The notes beneath the pieces are model-generated. The model searched no databases and was not told the origin of the DNA. It saw only the letters and a program-made list of their open reading frames with translations. A stretch of DNA of 35,123 nt from CAYMLL01 sp964390645. GTDB lineage: Bacteria > Planctomycetota > UBA8108. The stretch is taken from NCBI GenBank assembly GCA_964390645.1, contig CAYMLL010000036.1:1-35123 (forward strand), in the 5' to 3' direction. Each line of letters opens with the position of its first letter. The first letter of the stretch is position 1. Made by a program: the position numbers and the translations under genes. Below are positions 26,325-34,166 of the stretch, in pieces.

Positions 26325-27296
26325 TCAGCGGTCCAGTACGGACCGCAGCTGCTCCGGCGAGATGTTGCCACCGCTGAGAACGACCGCGACCTCGAGACCC
26401 CGCAGCTCCTCACTCAGCTGACACACGGCGGCGAGCGAAGCGGCCCCCGAGGGCTCGGCCAGGGTGCGAGCCTTCTCCAGGTAGAGCCGGACCGCGTCCA
26501 GCATCGCGTCATCGCTGACGAGAACGAAGTCGTCGAGGGTATCCCGCAGCATGCGCTGCGTCAGATCGAAGGCGGTGCGGGTCGCCAGCCCCTCCGCGAT
26601 CGTGCTCTGAGGAGCATCGACGAGACGTCCCCGTCGCCACGAGAGCGACGCCGCGGGCGCGGCCTCGGCCTGTACGGCGATGAGCCTCGTGCGCGGCCGC
26701 AGCGTCTTGACGACGAGCCCCGCTCCGGCCGCACCGCTACCGCCACCGACGGGCACAACGAGGACGTCGAGATCCGGCACGCGCTCGAGGATCTCGAGAG
26801 CACACGTCGCCACGCCGGCGATCAGCAAGGGCTCGTTCGCGGAATGGACGTATCGCGGCCCACCGACGGCGGCACGGCGCTCGACCTCCTCTCTGGCGTC
26901 GTCGAAGTCGTCACCGTGGACCAGGATCCCGGCGCCGAGCGCCCGCATCGACTCGACCTTCGACGGGTTGGACCCGCGGGGAATGGCGACCGTCGCAGCG
27001 ACCCCGAAGAGGCGAGCGGCGTAAGCGATCGACTGGCCGTGATTTCCGGTCGATGCCGTGATCACACCGCCGGCACGCTCCGACGCGCCGAGCGAGCTGA
27101 CGAGGTGAATCCCGCCGCGCACCTTGAACGCCCCGACGGGCTGGTGATTCTCGTGCTTGACCCAGAGCTTGCAGCCCAGCAGCTCATCGAGCGCAGGGTA
27201 ACGGTACAGCGGCGTCTCGACCAGGTGGGGGCGCAGAGCACGACGAGCTTCGAGCACGTCGGAGAGTCCGGGAGGCGTCCGGGAGACGTTCGGCAT
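26325..27296 (-). CDS. Threonine/serine dehydratase (PLP, fold type II)
   Basis: This 323-residue enzyme belongs to the tryptophan-synthase-beta (fold II) PLP family and most resembles catabolic threonine or serine dehydratases, which release ammonia and a 2-oxoacid. Visible motifs: VGAFKVRGG with PLP-binding Lys58, the substrate loop ASTGNHGQS (81-89), the phosphate-binding glycine loop GGGSGAAGAG (about 199-208), AEGLATRTAFDL (about 245-256), EPSGAASLAAV and a late VVLSGGNIS. There is no C-terminal ACT domain, so it is the short, unregulated form rather than the biosynthetic isoleucine enzyme. Serine racemase is very similar in sequence and cannot be excluded. AAGGA lies 9 bases before ATG 27296 and supports the start. 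It is divergent from the CotH-type gene, and a minus-strand TAGGCT at 27398-27393 may be its -10 box. Confidence 0.9.
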   Translation of the reverse strand: MPNVSRTPPGLSDVLEARRALRPHLVETPLYRYPALDELLGCKLWVKHENHQPVGAFKVRGGIHLVSSLGASERAGGVITASTGNHGQSIAYAARLFGVAATVAIPRGSNPSKVESMRALGAGILVHGDDFDDAREEVERRAAVGGPRYVHSANEPLLIAGVATCALEILERVPDLDVLVVPVGGGSGAAGAGLVVKTLRPRTRLIAVQAEAAPAASLSWRRGRLVDAPQSTIAEGLATRTAFDLTQRMLRDTLDDFVLVSDDAMLDAVRLYLEKARTLAEPSGAASLAAVCQLSEELRGLEVAVVLSGGNISPEQLRSVLDR

Positions 27297-27374
27297 CCGT
27301 CAGAGTCCTTCTCACAGCGGCGTCGGGAATCTCCGCGCCGCCCGGGTGATCGGCGATTCCGCCCACGCCTGCAC

Positions 27375-27403
27375 TTGACAGAGCCGACAAGGTAGCCTAG
27401 AGA
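27375..27403 (+). promoter_or_regulatory. Candidate promoter for the lamin-tail/CotH protein
   Basis: TTGACA (27375-27380), a perfect -35 consensus, and TAGAGA (27398-27403) are separated by 17 bases. Transcription would begin near 27410, downstream of the ATG at 27403 that opens the longest frame, which rules that ATG out and supports ATG 27499. The -10 region overlaps a minus-strand TAGGCT (27398-27393), so the divergent gene may compete for the same DNA. Confidence 0.5.
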
Positions 27404-27421
27404 TGGAAGGGTCTGTCAGCG

Positions 27422-27430
27422 TTTTTTTTT
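27422..27430 (+). repeat. T9 homopolymer in the leader of the CotH-type gene
   Basis: A run of nine T stands about 12 bases after the predicted transcript start, in otherwise GC-rich DNA. It has no hairpin before it strong enough for a terminator. Such tracts near a transcript start can allow reiterative transcription or slippage. Confidence 0.5.
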
Positions 27431-27498
27431 CGCCTGCCTGCGACGAGTCTCCCGGGTCGGGGCTCCGCGGGGAAGCCGCATTCGGTTCGACGTCCACG

Positions 27499-30396
27499 AT
27501 GCTCTCCAGAGCGATCTCTACCGCTGTCCTGATCGTGGCGTCTTGCGCTTGGATTCCACACACGCTGAAGGCGGAGGTCCTCATCAACGAGTTCCTCGCA
27601 TCGAACAGCCCTGCGTCGGGATTCCCGGACGCGGACGGACATTTCGAGGACTGGATCGAGATCCACAACGCGAGCGAGCTGCCGGTGAATCTTGCCGGCT
27701 ACACACTCACCGACGATCCGGCGCTCGCCGACAAGTGGACCTTCCCGACGGTCGCCATCGCCGCCGGAGAGTACCTCATCGTCTGGGCGTCGGAGAAGAA
27801 CCGCCCCGCTCCGGTTCAGCTGCACACGAACTTCAAGCTCGAGCGTGACGGGGGATACGTCGCGCTCCACGGCCCGGACGGCGAAGCCCTCGACGCGCTG
27901 CAGTACGACTTGCAGCGCCGGGACACGTCCTTCGGTCGGCAGCCGGACGCGAGCAGCCGATTCGCCTACTTCCTCGAGCCGACGCCGAACGCCTCGAACA
28001 CGACCACCGCCTACGATCAGGTACCGTCGATCACGCCGGCCTTCTTGCCGGGAGGTGGGTTCTTCCTCGACAGCGAGACCGTGACCCTCGCAGCCTTTCC
28101 CCCGAGGTCGGTGGTCCACTACACGCTCGACGGGTCGACGCCCAACAACGCCAGCACGGTCTTCAGTGACCCGATCGAGCTCACGGCAACCACCGTGGTG
28201 CGAGCGATCGCCTACCTGGACGGGGTCCCGCTGAGCAACGTCGGGAGCCATACGTACTTCCTCGGGAATCCGCACAGTGTACCGCTGGTCTCGATCTCGA
28301 CGACGCCGGAACACCTCTGGTCCGAGGATACCGGAATCTTCGCCAATCCGGCTCGCACCGGCGTCGACTGGGAACGCGAAGGATCGATCGAGATGTTCGA
28401 CGTGCAGGGAGCGCGCGTCTTCGGCAAGGGAGTCGGGCTGCGCACCCACGGCGGCGCGTCGCGACTCAACTCGGAGAAGCACTCGCTACGACTTTACTTC
28501 CGTGACATTTACGGAGGGGGCCGCCTCCGCGCCGATCTCTTCGCCAGCTCCGACGGTGTCGGTGGAATCGCGGTTCCACCACGCTTCGACACCCTCGTCC
28601 TGCGAGCGGGATATCACGACAGCTGGGTACACTTCAACGATCTGCAACGTCGCAACTCGATCTACGTACGCGATCAGCTCGTTCGCAATCTCCACCTCGA
28701 GATGGGACAGCTCAACGCGCACGGCGAGTGGGTGGGGCTCTACATCAACGGCCGCTACAACGGGCTCTACAACCTGACCGAGCGCGTCGACGAGGAGTTC
28801 TTCGACGCCTACTCGACCCACGACCAGTGGGACGTGATCAAGGAAGGCATCGCCAAGCAGGGCGACGAGATCGCCTGGAACCAGTTCGTCCTGTTCATGA
28901 CGCGCTCGAACATGGCCGACCCGATCGTCTACGAGCAGGCCGTCGAGCTCCTGGACATCGCCAGCTTCGTCACCTACGTGATCGTCAACGTCTGGGCCGC
29001 CAACCGGGACTGGCCGCAGCGCAACTGGTACGCGGCCCGAACGCGGGAGGATCCTGCAGCGAAGTGGATCTTCGTCAACTGGGATGCCGAGCAGACCTTC
29101 GCCGACAACGTGGATGTCGTGCACGCTTCGCAGGACACGCTGTCGAGCGCCCGTGCGCAAAATGGCGAGGTCGCGGAGATCCTCGACAACCTGCTGCGCA
29201 ACACCCAATTCCGCGACGACCTCCTCGCTGGCTTCGAGGAGCATCTCGGCGGGATCCTGTCGGCAGAGCAGGCGATCCCACGTCTCGACATGCTCGTCGA
29301 TCGCGTTGCCCAGGAGATCCAGCTGGAGTCCGCTCGCTGGGACGGAGAGACCGTCGCACGGTGGAACGCGTCGATCGAGCGCGTGCGTCAGTTCATTCGC
29401 GACCGGGAGCCGGCTCTGCTGACGATCGTCAGGGAGTCGCTCGACACCAGCGACGCGGCCGAGTTTCCACGACCCGTCCCGCTGCCACTCGGCACCAACA
29501 TCGCTTTCATCGTGCGGGACGCGAACAACCCCAGCCCGGCGAACGAGGTCGTTCGCGACCGCCTGCTGATACGCGACGCCACCGTGAACCTGATCACCGA
29601 GACGCGCGACAGCCCGACCGATGTTTCGCGAACCCACGACCTGCTGCTGATCGCGTCGAGTATTCATCCGTCGAACGTCGCCGCGGACTACAGGAATCTA
29701 CCGATTCCGCGCGTCATCTGGGAGTCCGGGCTGCTGGCACCGACATGGGAGCCGCTCAGCGGCGGAAACCGCTCTGCCGACGACCAGAGCCTCATGCGCT
29801 TCCTCGAGGGTGACCATCCGATCACCCGAGGGCTGCCGCGTGGCGCCCTCCAGGAAGTCACGACCTCGAACGTCTCGCTCGGCTTCGGAGATGGCACGGT
29901 CGGTCCCGGCGTCGATCTTCTCGCCACCGGCGCGAACCCCGGCCACTACGCGATCCTCGCGGCCGAAACCGGCGCGGAGTACGCTGTACCGGGTCACCGC
30001 GCACCGGCGCGGAGCGTCTTCATCAGCCTCGGAGAGGATGGATTCCGTCGCGCCAACGGACATCTGTTCCGTGTGTTCGATCAGGCCGTCGACTGGGCGA
30101 TCGACTTCGACGTCGACGACGCCGTGATCGACTCCCCCTTCCTGCGCGGTGACGTGAACGCCGACGGCGACGCGGACATCTCCGACGTCGTATCCACGAT
30201 CGGCTACCTCTTCCTCGGTAGTCTGCCGACCCCCTGCCTCAAGTCGATGGACACGAACGACGACGGCGGCGTCGACATCGCCGACGCAATCTTCCTGCTC
30301 GACTACCTCTTCCGGGCCGGCCTCAGCCCGCTCCCACCCTTTCCGGAGATCGGACTCGACCCGACCCCGGATCGACTCCCTTGTCCCGAGGGCTGA
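27499..30396 (+). CDS. Secreted lamin-tail/CotH-kinase protein with GATase-like region and dockerin-like tail
   Basis: The 965-residue product is exported (signal peptide 1-25, ending LKA). A lamin-tail domain follows (about 27-165; VLINEFLASN, DWIEIHNASELPVNLAGYTL). Next comes a chitobiase-C-type beta domain (about 190-255; VHYTLDGSTPN), then a CotH-kinase domain (about 255-640). Its landmarks are GLRTHGGAS (about 313-321), the NGLYNLTERVDEEFF stretch (about 419-433), NRDWPQRNWY (about 502-511) and NWDAEQTF (Asp529). In CotH kinases the NRD-type Asp and the WD Asp are catalytic and metal-binding; here the usual second Asp of WDxD is Glu531. Residues of about 665-880 look like a ThuA/class I GATase-like fold (HDLLLIASS, DHPITRGLP, PGHYAILAAE). 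The end (882-965) is dockerin-like, with DVNADGDADISD and DTNDDGGVDIAD. Start 27499 is chosen for the signal peptide and promoter. A secreted protein kinase role is inferred from the family. Confidence 0.87.
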   Translation: MLSRAISTAVLIVASCAWIPHTLKAEVLINEFLASNSPASGFPDADGHFEDWIEIHNASELPVNLAGYTLTDDPALADKWTFPTVAIAAGEYLIVWASEKNRPAPVQLHTNFKLERDGGYVALHGPDGEALDALQYDLQRRDTSFGRQPDASSRFAYFLEPTPNASNTTTAYDQVPSITPAFLPGGGFFLDSETVTLAAFPPRSVVHYTLDGSTPNNASTVFSDPIELTATTVVRAIAYLDGVPLSNVGSHTYFLGNPHSVPLVSISTTPEHLWSEDTGIFANPARTGVDWEREGSIEMFDVQGARVFGKGVGLRTHGGASRLNSEKHSLRLYFRDIYGGGRLRADLFASSDGVGGIAVPPRFDTLVLRAGYHDSWVHFNDLQRRNSIYVRDQLVRNLHLEMGQLNAHGEWVGLYINGRYNGLYNLTERVDEEFFDAYSTHDQWDVIKEGIAKQGDEIAWNQFVLFMTRSNMADPIVYEQAVELLDIASFVTYVIVNVWAANRDWPQRNWYAARTREDPAAKWIFVNWDAEQTFADNVDVVHASQDTLSSARAQNGEVAEILDNLLRNTQFRDDLLAGFEEHLGGILSAEQAIPRLDMLVDRVAQEIQLESARWDGETVARWNASIERVRQFIRDREPALLTIVRESLDTSDAAEFPRPVPLPLGTNIAFIVRDANNPSPANEVVRDRLLIRDATVNLITETRDSPTDVSRTHDLLLIASSIHPSNVAADYRNLPIPRVIWESGLLAPTWEPLSGGNRSADDQSLMRFLEGDHPITRGLPRGALQEVTTSNVSLGFGDGTVGPGVDLLATGANPGHYAILAAETGAEYAVPGHRAPARSVFISLGEDGFRRANGHLFRVFDQAVDWAIDFDVDDAVIDSPFLRGDVNADGDADISDVVSTIGYLFLGSLPTPCLKSMDTNDDGGVDIADAIFLLDYLFRAGLSPLPPFPEIGLDPTPDRLPCPEG

Positions 30397-30451
30397 GACT
30401 CGCCCCGGTCCCCGTCGCCATGTCACCAGCGACAGCCGCTGACAGACGACG

Positions 30452-32659
30452 TCACCTCGCGATGTGACGCTCGAGGAAACGATACGCGCTCTGGCGCACG
30501 ACGTCCGGGAAGTCGTGGGCGGAGTCGGGATACGCGACCTCGAGATAGCCACGCTTCTCGTGAAGCTCGAAGACCTCTGCCGCCGCGCCCACGACCTTGC
30601 GCACACCCCCGACGTCAAAGTTCGAGTCTCGCAGGGGAGCGCAGACGAAGACGGGCCTCGGCGCCAGAGCCGCGATCAGCTCGTGGAAGTCGAACGGGAC
30701 GCGATCGGGGTCATTGCCGTAGATCGCCTGGATGCGCGGCATGTAACGATCGCTGGCCCAACCCGCGAGATTGCCACCGCGGTAGTCGTGAAAGCCGGTG
30801 AAGCCGCAGCTCGTCACGACGGCGCGGATGCGCTGATCGAAGAGGGCGCTGAAGATCGAATGATGGCCGCCCAGGGAGTGGCCGATGCAGCCGATGCGAC
30901 CAGCGTCCACCTCCGACATGCTCTCGAGAAAATCAATCGCACGCACGTTGTTCCAGATCGCCTTCATCGAGCCGCTCGCCCAGCGCCCGTCGTCCTTCTC
31001 GAAATCATCGCGGTACTCGCCGAAGGACGGGTAGTCGGGGACCATGCAGACGAAGCCTCGCCGGGCGAGCTCGTGAGCGTAGTGCAGAGAGCTCCGACCG
31101 CCGAGTCCCGCAGGCTCGTCCTTGCCGATGCGGGTCGTCTGATGGAGACAGAGCATCGCCGGCGCGGGCCCCTTCAGGCCCCTCGGAACGAGCACCCACG
31201 CCGGCACGCTTTCACCCTCCGCCGCCAGGAAGGTGATCTTCCTGCGCGTGTAGCGCTCCGTTTCTTGCCGCCCCAGCTCGCGCACCAGAATCGGCACGCG
31301 ACGCCGCGGCGTCGGCAGCTCGCCCATCGCGCGCTCGAAGCCGTCGATGATGTGCCATAGCCGTAGCGCCCAGTCGCCGGGGGTGACCACGGGAAGCTCG
31401 CGGCCAGAGGCATAGCGAACGACGAGGAGTCGCGAGTGATCGGGGTATTCCGGCAGGGAGCGCTCGTGCGCCGGCGGTCCCGCGACGCCAGCACGACCGA
31501 CGATGCGACGGTTCTCCAGCAGGTAGAGCCCGCTGCGTCCAGGACAGACGAGGTCGATGTCTCCGTCCGCGTCGATGTCGACCGCCTCCGGATCGAGCCC
31601 GAAACCGACACCGCCACCCCACGACACCGCAAAGCGACGCCAGGTTCGCGCCTTCCCATCGAAGACGTAGCGATGGATGACGAGCGGATCGTACTCGCCC
31701 GGGTCCAGACCGTCATGCCCCATGTAGCGCTTGCCGGCGATGACCTCCTCGACGCCGTCACCGTCAAGGTCGGCCAGCAGCAGGCTGTGAAACTGCGATG
31801 CGCTCGTGTCGATCGCGTGGCGCACCCAGGTGCGCGCGCCGTCCTCCAGACGCTGCTCGTGCCAGTAGAGGCCGAAGCCGTGCCCCCTCGCCCAGACTAT
31901 GTCACCATCACCGTCGGAGTCGACGTCGACGACGAGGATCGGAATCGAGGCTCGACGGTCGAGATCGGGACCGGCGTGCCACGTCCACTTCCCCTCCCGT
32001 CGATCCTCCGGCGCCCGCAGCCAGCCGCGTGGTCCGACGATGTCCCCGCGTGCGTCGCCGTCGATGTCCCCGAAGCCGATCCCGTGCCCGGCGATCTCAC
32101 GCGGCAGCCGGTGACGATTCCATCGCGGGGATCCGCCCACGCGCTCGACCGACCACCAGGACGCGGAGCCTCGCACCTCGTTCGGCAGCACGTCGAGCCG
32201 ACCGTCGCCGTCGACGTCCGCAAGGCGCGCGGTCTCCATCGGCCCGACTTCGGCGATGAGGTGCGTGGTCCACGGCCCCACGCGTCCCTCCTCGACTCCG
32301 GGATGCTCGACCCAGTAGATCCTGCCGCTGCGGTAGTTCGCGCTGACGAGGTCGGTCCAGCCGTCACCGTCGACATCGAGCGGCAGGTTCGAGTAGTCAT
32401 CGAAGCGGCCGCGAATCGTCGGCACGTCGCGCAGCAGCCGCGGAGTCCAGCGCGGCGCCTCGTACCAGAATCCTCCCGAGACGATGTCGATGTCGCCGTC
32501 CCCGTCGACGTCGAAGGCCGTACAGGCGCTGTAGGTCGAGCGCGGGTTGATCTCGTGCCGCGTGAACACGACATCAACCCACGCCGCACTCGACGACGTG
32601 AACACGCTCATGTGGAGTAGAGCGATCGCGCTGAACGCCGCGCACACCCTGCAAGCCAC
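30452..32659 (-). CDS. Secreted VCBS/FG-GAP protein fused to an alpha/beta hydrolase (esterase-like)
   Basis: This 735-residue exported protein combines two parts. After a signal peptide (about 1-26), residues of about 30-420 hold FG-GAP/VCBS repeats with DxDxDGxxD calcium loops (DVDGDGDIDIV, DVDGDGWTDLV, DVDGDGRLDVL, DIDGDARGDIV, DVDSDGDGDIV, DLDGDGVEEVI, DIDADGDIDLV), predicted to form a beta-propeller. Residues of about 470-735 are an alpha/beta hydrolase of the Abhydrolase_7/acetylxylan-esterase-like type: LCLHQTTRIGKDEPAGLGG, VPDYPSFGEYRDDF, nucleophile elbow GCIGHSLGGHH with Ser595, a likely acid in PLRDSNFD, and His in DSAHDFP. I chose GTG 32659, 5 bases after the upstream stop, because it starts a good signal peptide; the frame start at 32755 would overlap the oxidoreductase gene. 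It is probably co-transcribed with that gene. Ester-bond cleavage on a glycan is likely but unproven. Confidence 0.85.
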   Translation of the reverse strand: MACRVCAAFSAIALLHMSVFTSSSAAWVDVVFTRHEINPRSTYSACTAFDVDGDGDIDIVSGGFWYEAPRWTPRLLRDVPTIRGRFDDYSNLPLDVDGDGWTDLVSANYRSGRIYWVEHPGVEEGRVGPWTTHLIAEVGPMETARLADVDGDGRLDVLPNEVRGSASWWSVERVGGSPRWNRHRLPREIAGHGIGFGDIDGDARGDIVGPRGWLRAPEDRREGKWTWHAGPDLDRRASIPILVVDVDSDGDGDIVWARGHGFGLYWHEQRLEDGARTWVRHAIDTSASQFHSLLLADLDGDGVEEVIAGKRYMGHDGLDPGEYDPLVIHRYVFDGKARTWRRFAVSWGGGVGFGLDPEAVDIDADGDIDLVCPGRSGLYLLENRRIVGRAGVAGPPAHERSLPEYPDHSRLLVVRYASGRELPVVTPGDWALRLWHIIDGFERAMGELPTPRRRVPILVRELGRQETERYTRRKITFLAAEGESVPAWVLVPRGLKGPAPAMLCLHQTTRIGKDEPAGLGGRSSLHYAHELARRGFVCMVPDYPSFGEYRDDFEKDDGRWASGSMKAIWNNVRAIDFLESMSEVDAGRIGCIGHSLGGHHSIFSALFDQRIRAVVTSCGFTGFHDYRGGNLAGWASDRYMPRIQAIYGNDPDRVPFDFHELIAALAPRPVFVCAPLRDSNFDVGGVRKVVGAAAEVFELHEKRGYLEVAYPDSAHDFPDVVRQSAYRFLERHIAR

Positions 32660-32664
32660 GTCGG

Positions 32665-33987
32665 CTATCCGAGCTTCCAGGAGCCGCGGTACGGACGGCT
32701 GAGCATGTCGTTCGACCCCTTGTCGCCGACGATCCGCTCCTTCTCCGGATTCCACTTCAGGTCACGCCCCTGCCGCATGGCGATGTTCCCGAGATGCGCG
32801 AGCGTGATCGAGCGATGCGCGACCTCGACCGGAGCTGCGGTCTCCTTCCCCGAGAAGCAGCAGTCGATGAAGTTGCGCACGTGGTTGTCACTCTCGTAGA
32901 GGTGAATCTCCTTCTCGCCGATCTTCTCCTCGAGGATGGACTTCGGCGTCGCGTCGTGACGACCACGGTTCGCCCAGACGCTGCCCTCGCTGCCCTGGAA
33001 TGTCACTCCGCCGCGCTCGCGGTTCGAGATGATCAGCTTGACGCCACTCTCGTAGTGGCACTCGAAGTAGTACTCGACGGCCGTGTCGTAGACCGGATGC
33101 TCCGCCCACCTGGCCTTCTGGTTCTTGATCGCGACAGGGCCGGTCAGCTGCGTTCCCATGCCCCACTGCGCGATGTCCGGATGGTGCCCTCCCCAGTCGG
33201 TCAGCTGACCTCCGGAGTAGGCGAGGATCCAGCGGAAGTTGACGCCGACGCGCGCCGGACAGAACTCGGCCTCGGGAGCGGGCCCGAGCCACATGTCGAA
33301 GTTGAAGCCGGCCGGTACGGGCACGGTCTTCGTCTGCCCGGCCGTGCGGCCGTAGTCCGGGGTACCTCCAGGAAGCCCACACCGGACCGTGTGGAGCTTG
33401 CCGATTCGACCATTGCGCACCAGCTCGCACGCGCGCCGGAAGTTGCGATCGGAGCGCTGCTGGCTTCCGGTCTGCCAGACGACACCGTTGCGTTTCACGG
33501 CATCCGACATCGCTCGTCCCTCGGCGATGGTCAGCGACAGCGGCTTCTGCCCGTAGACGTGCTTCTTTGCGTTCGCGGCGGCGACGGCGATCAGCGCGTG
33601 CCAGTGGTCCGGTGTACCGATGTAGATCCCGTCGACGTCCTTGCGCTCGATGACCCGCCGAAAGTCCTCGTAGCCGGCGCACCCCTCGCCGCCGTACCTC
33701 TTGGCGACCATGCGACGCGCGTGCTCGCGACCGCGGACGCTGCCCCCCCAGTATCCGGGTCCCTCCTTGTTGACGTCGCAAACAGCGACGACGCGCACGC
33801 GCTTGTCGCCGAGAAAGCGCCCCATCCAGTTGCAGCCGTTGTTGCCGCAGCCGATGAAGCCCATCGTCATCCTGTTCGACGGCGCCTCCTCTCCGAAGAG
33901 CTCGAAGTCGGCGATCGTCGGCAGCGCGACGGCGGCGGCCGTGGCCTTCTTCAGGAACCTCCGACGTGATTCGTTGGATCGACGCAT
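32665..33987 (-). CDS. Tat-exported Gfo/Idh/MocA family oxidoreductase
   Basis: The 440-residue enzyme starts with a full twin-arginine signal, SRRRFLK (7-13) and a hydrophobic ATAAAVALPTIA, so it is folded with its nucleotide cofactor before export. The NAD(P)-binding Rossmann motif is GFIGCGNNG (about 43-51). Family features follow: VVAVCDVN, DVDGIYIGTPDHWHALIAV (about 116-134), GQKPLSLTIAEG (the EKP motif with Gln for Glu, common in planctomycete members), QRSDRNFRRACELVRNGRIG, and WILAYSGGQLTDWGGHHPDIAQW (split here by my reading at about 255-277), which carries likely catalytic His residues. GGAGG lies 6 bases before ATG 33987 and fixes the start; the longer frame to 34206 is rejected. 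It is the first gene of a pair with the VCBS/hydrolase fusion (5-base gap). The substrate is probably a sugar or inositol derivative. Confidence 0.93.
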   Translation of the reverse strand: MRRSNESRRRFLKKATAAAVALPTIADFELFGEEAPSNRMTMGFIGCGNNGCNWMGRFLGDKRVRVVAVCDVNKEGPGYWGGSVRGREHARRMVAKRYGGEGCAGYEDFRRVIERKDVDGIYIGTPDHWHALIAVAAANAKKHVYGQKPLSLTIAEGRAMSDAVKRNGVVWQTGSQQRSDRNFRRACELVRNGRIGKLHTVRCGLPGGTPDYGRTAGQTKTVPVPAGFNFDMWLGPAPEAEFCPARVGVNFRWILAYSGGQLTDWGGHHPDIAQWGMGTQLTGPVAIKNQKARWAEHPVYDTAVEYYFECHYESGVKLIISNRERGGVTFQGSEGSVWANRGRHDATPKSILEEKIGEKEIHLYESDNHVRNFIDCCFSGKETAAPVEVAHRSITLAHLGNIAMRQGRDLKWNPEKERIVGDKGSNDMLSRPYRGSWKLG

Positions 33988-34043
33988 CTCGTTCCTCCAG
34001 CGTGCTGGGATTCTTCCGGTGAACTCACCTCCCCACGGGCTGC

Positions 34044-34072
34044 ATCCTACGCGCTCGGACGCCGGGTAGAAA
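34044..34072 (-). promoter_or_regulatory. Candidate promoter for the oxidoreductase-hydrolase pair
   Basis: On the minus strand TTTCTA (34072-34067) and TAGGAT (34049-34044) are separated by 17 bases. The leader would be about 50 bases and includes the GGAGG ribosome binding site. Confidence 0.45.
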
Positions 34073-34166
34073 GCCCCCTGCCCACCCCGAGCTGACTCTG
34101 GCGACGACGACCCCATCGATGGCATCATGAGGCCGGGACCCGCACACCGAGGCAAGAGGCTCCAAC

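Noticed and set aside
27403..27498. Upstream ATG at 27403 for the CotH-type gene
   Set aside because: It lies at the -10 box of a good promoter and would put 32 residues, including the product of the T9 tract, before a clean signal peptide that starts at 27499.
32660..32755. Upstream start at 32755 for the VCBS/hydrolase gene
   Set aside because: It would overlap the oxidoreductase gene by about 90 bases and bury the signal peptide; GTG 32659 follows the upstream stop closely.
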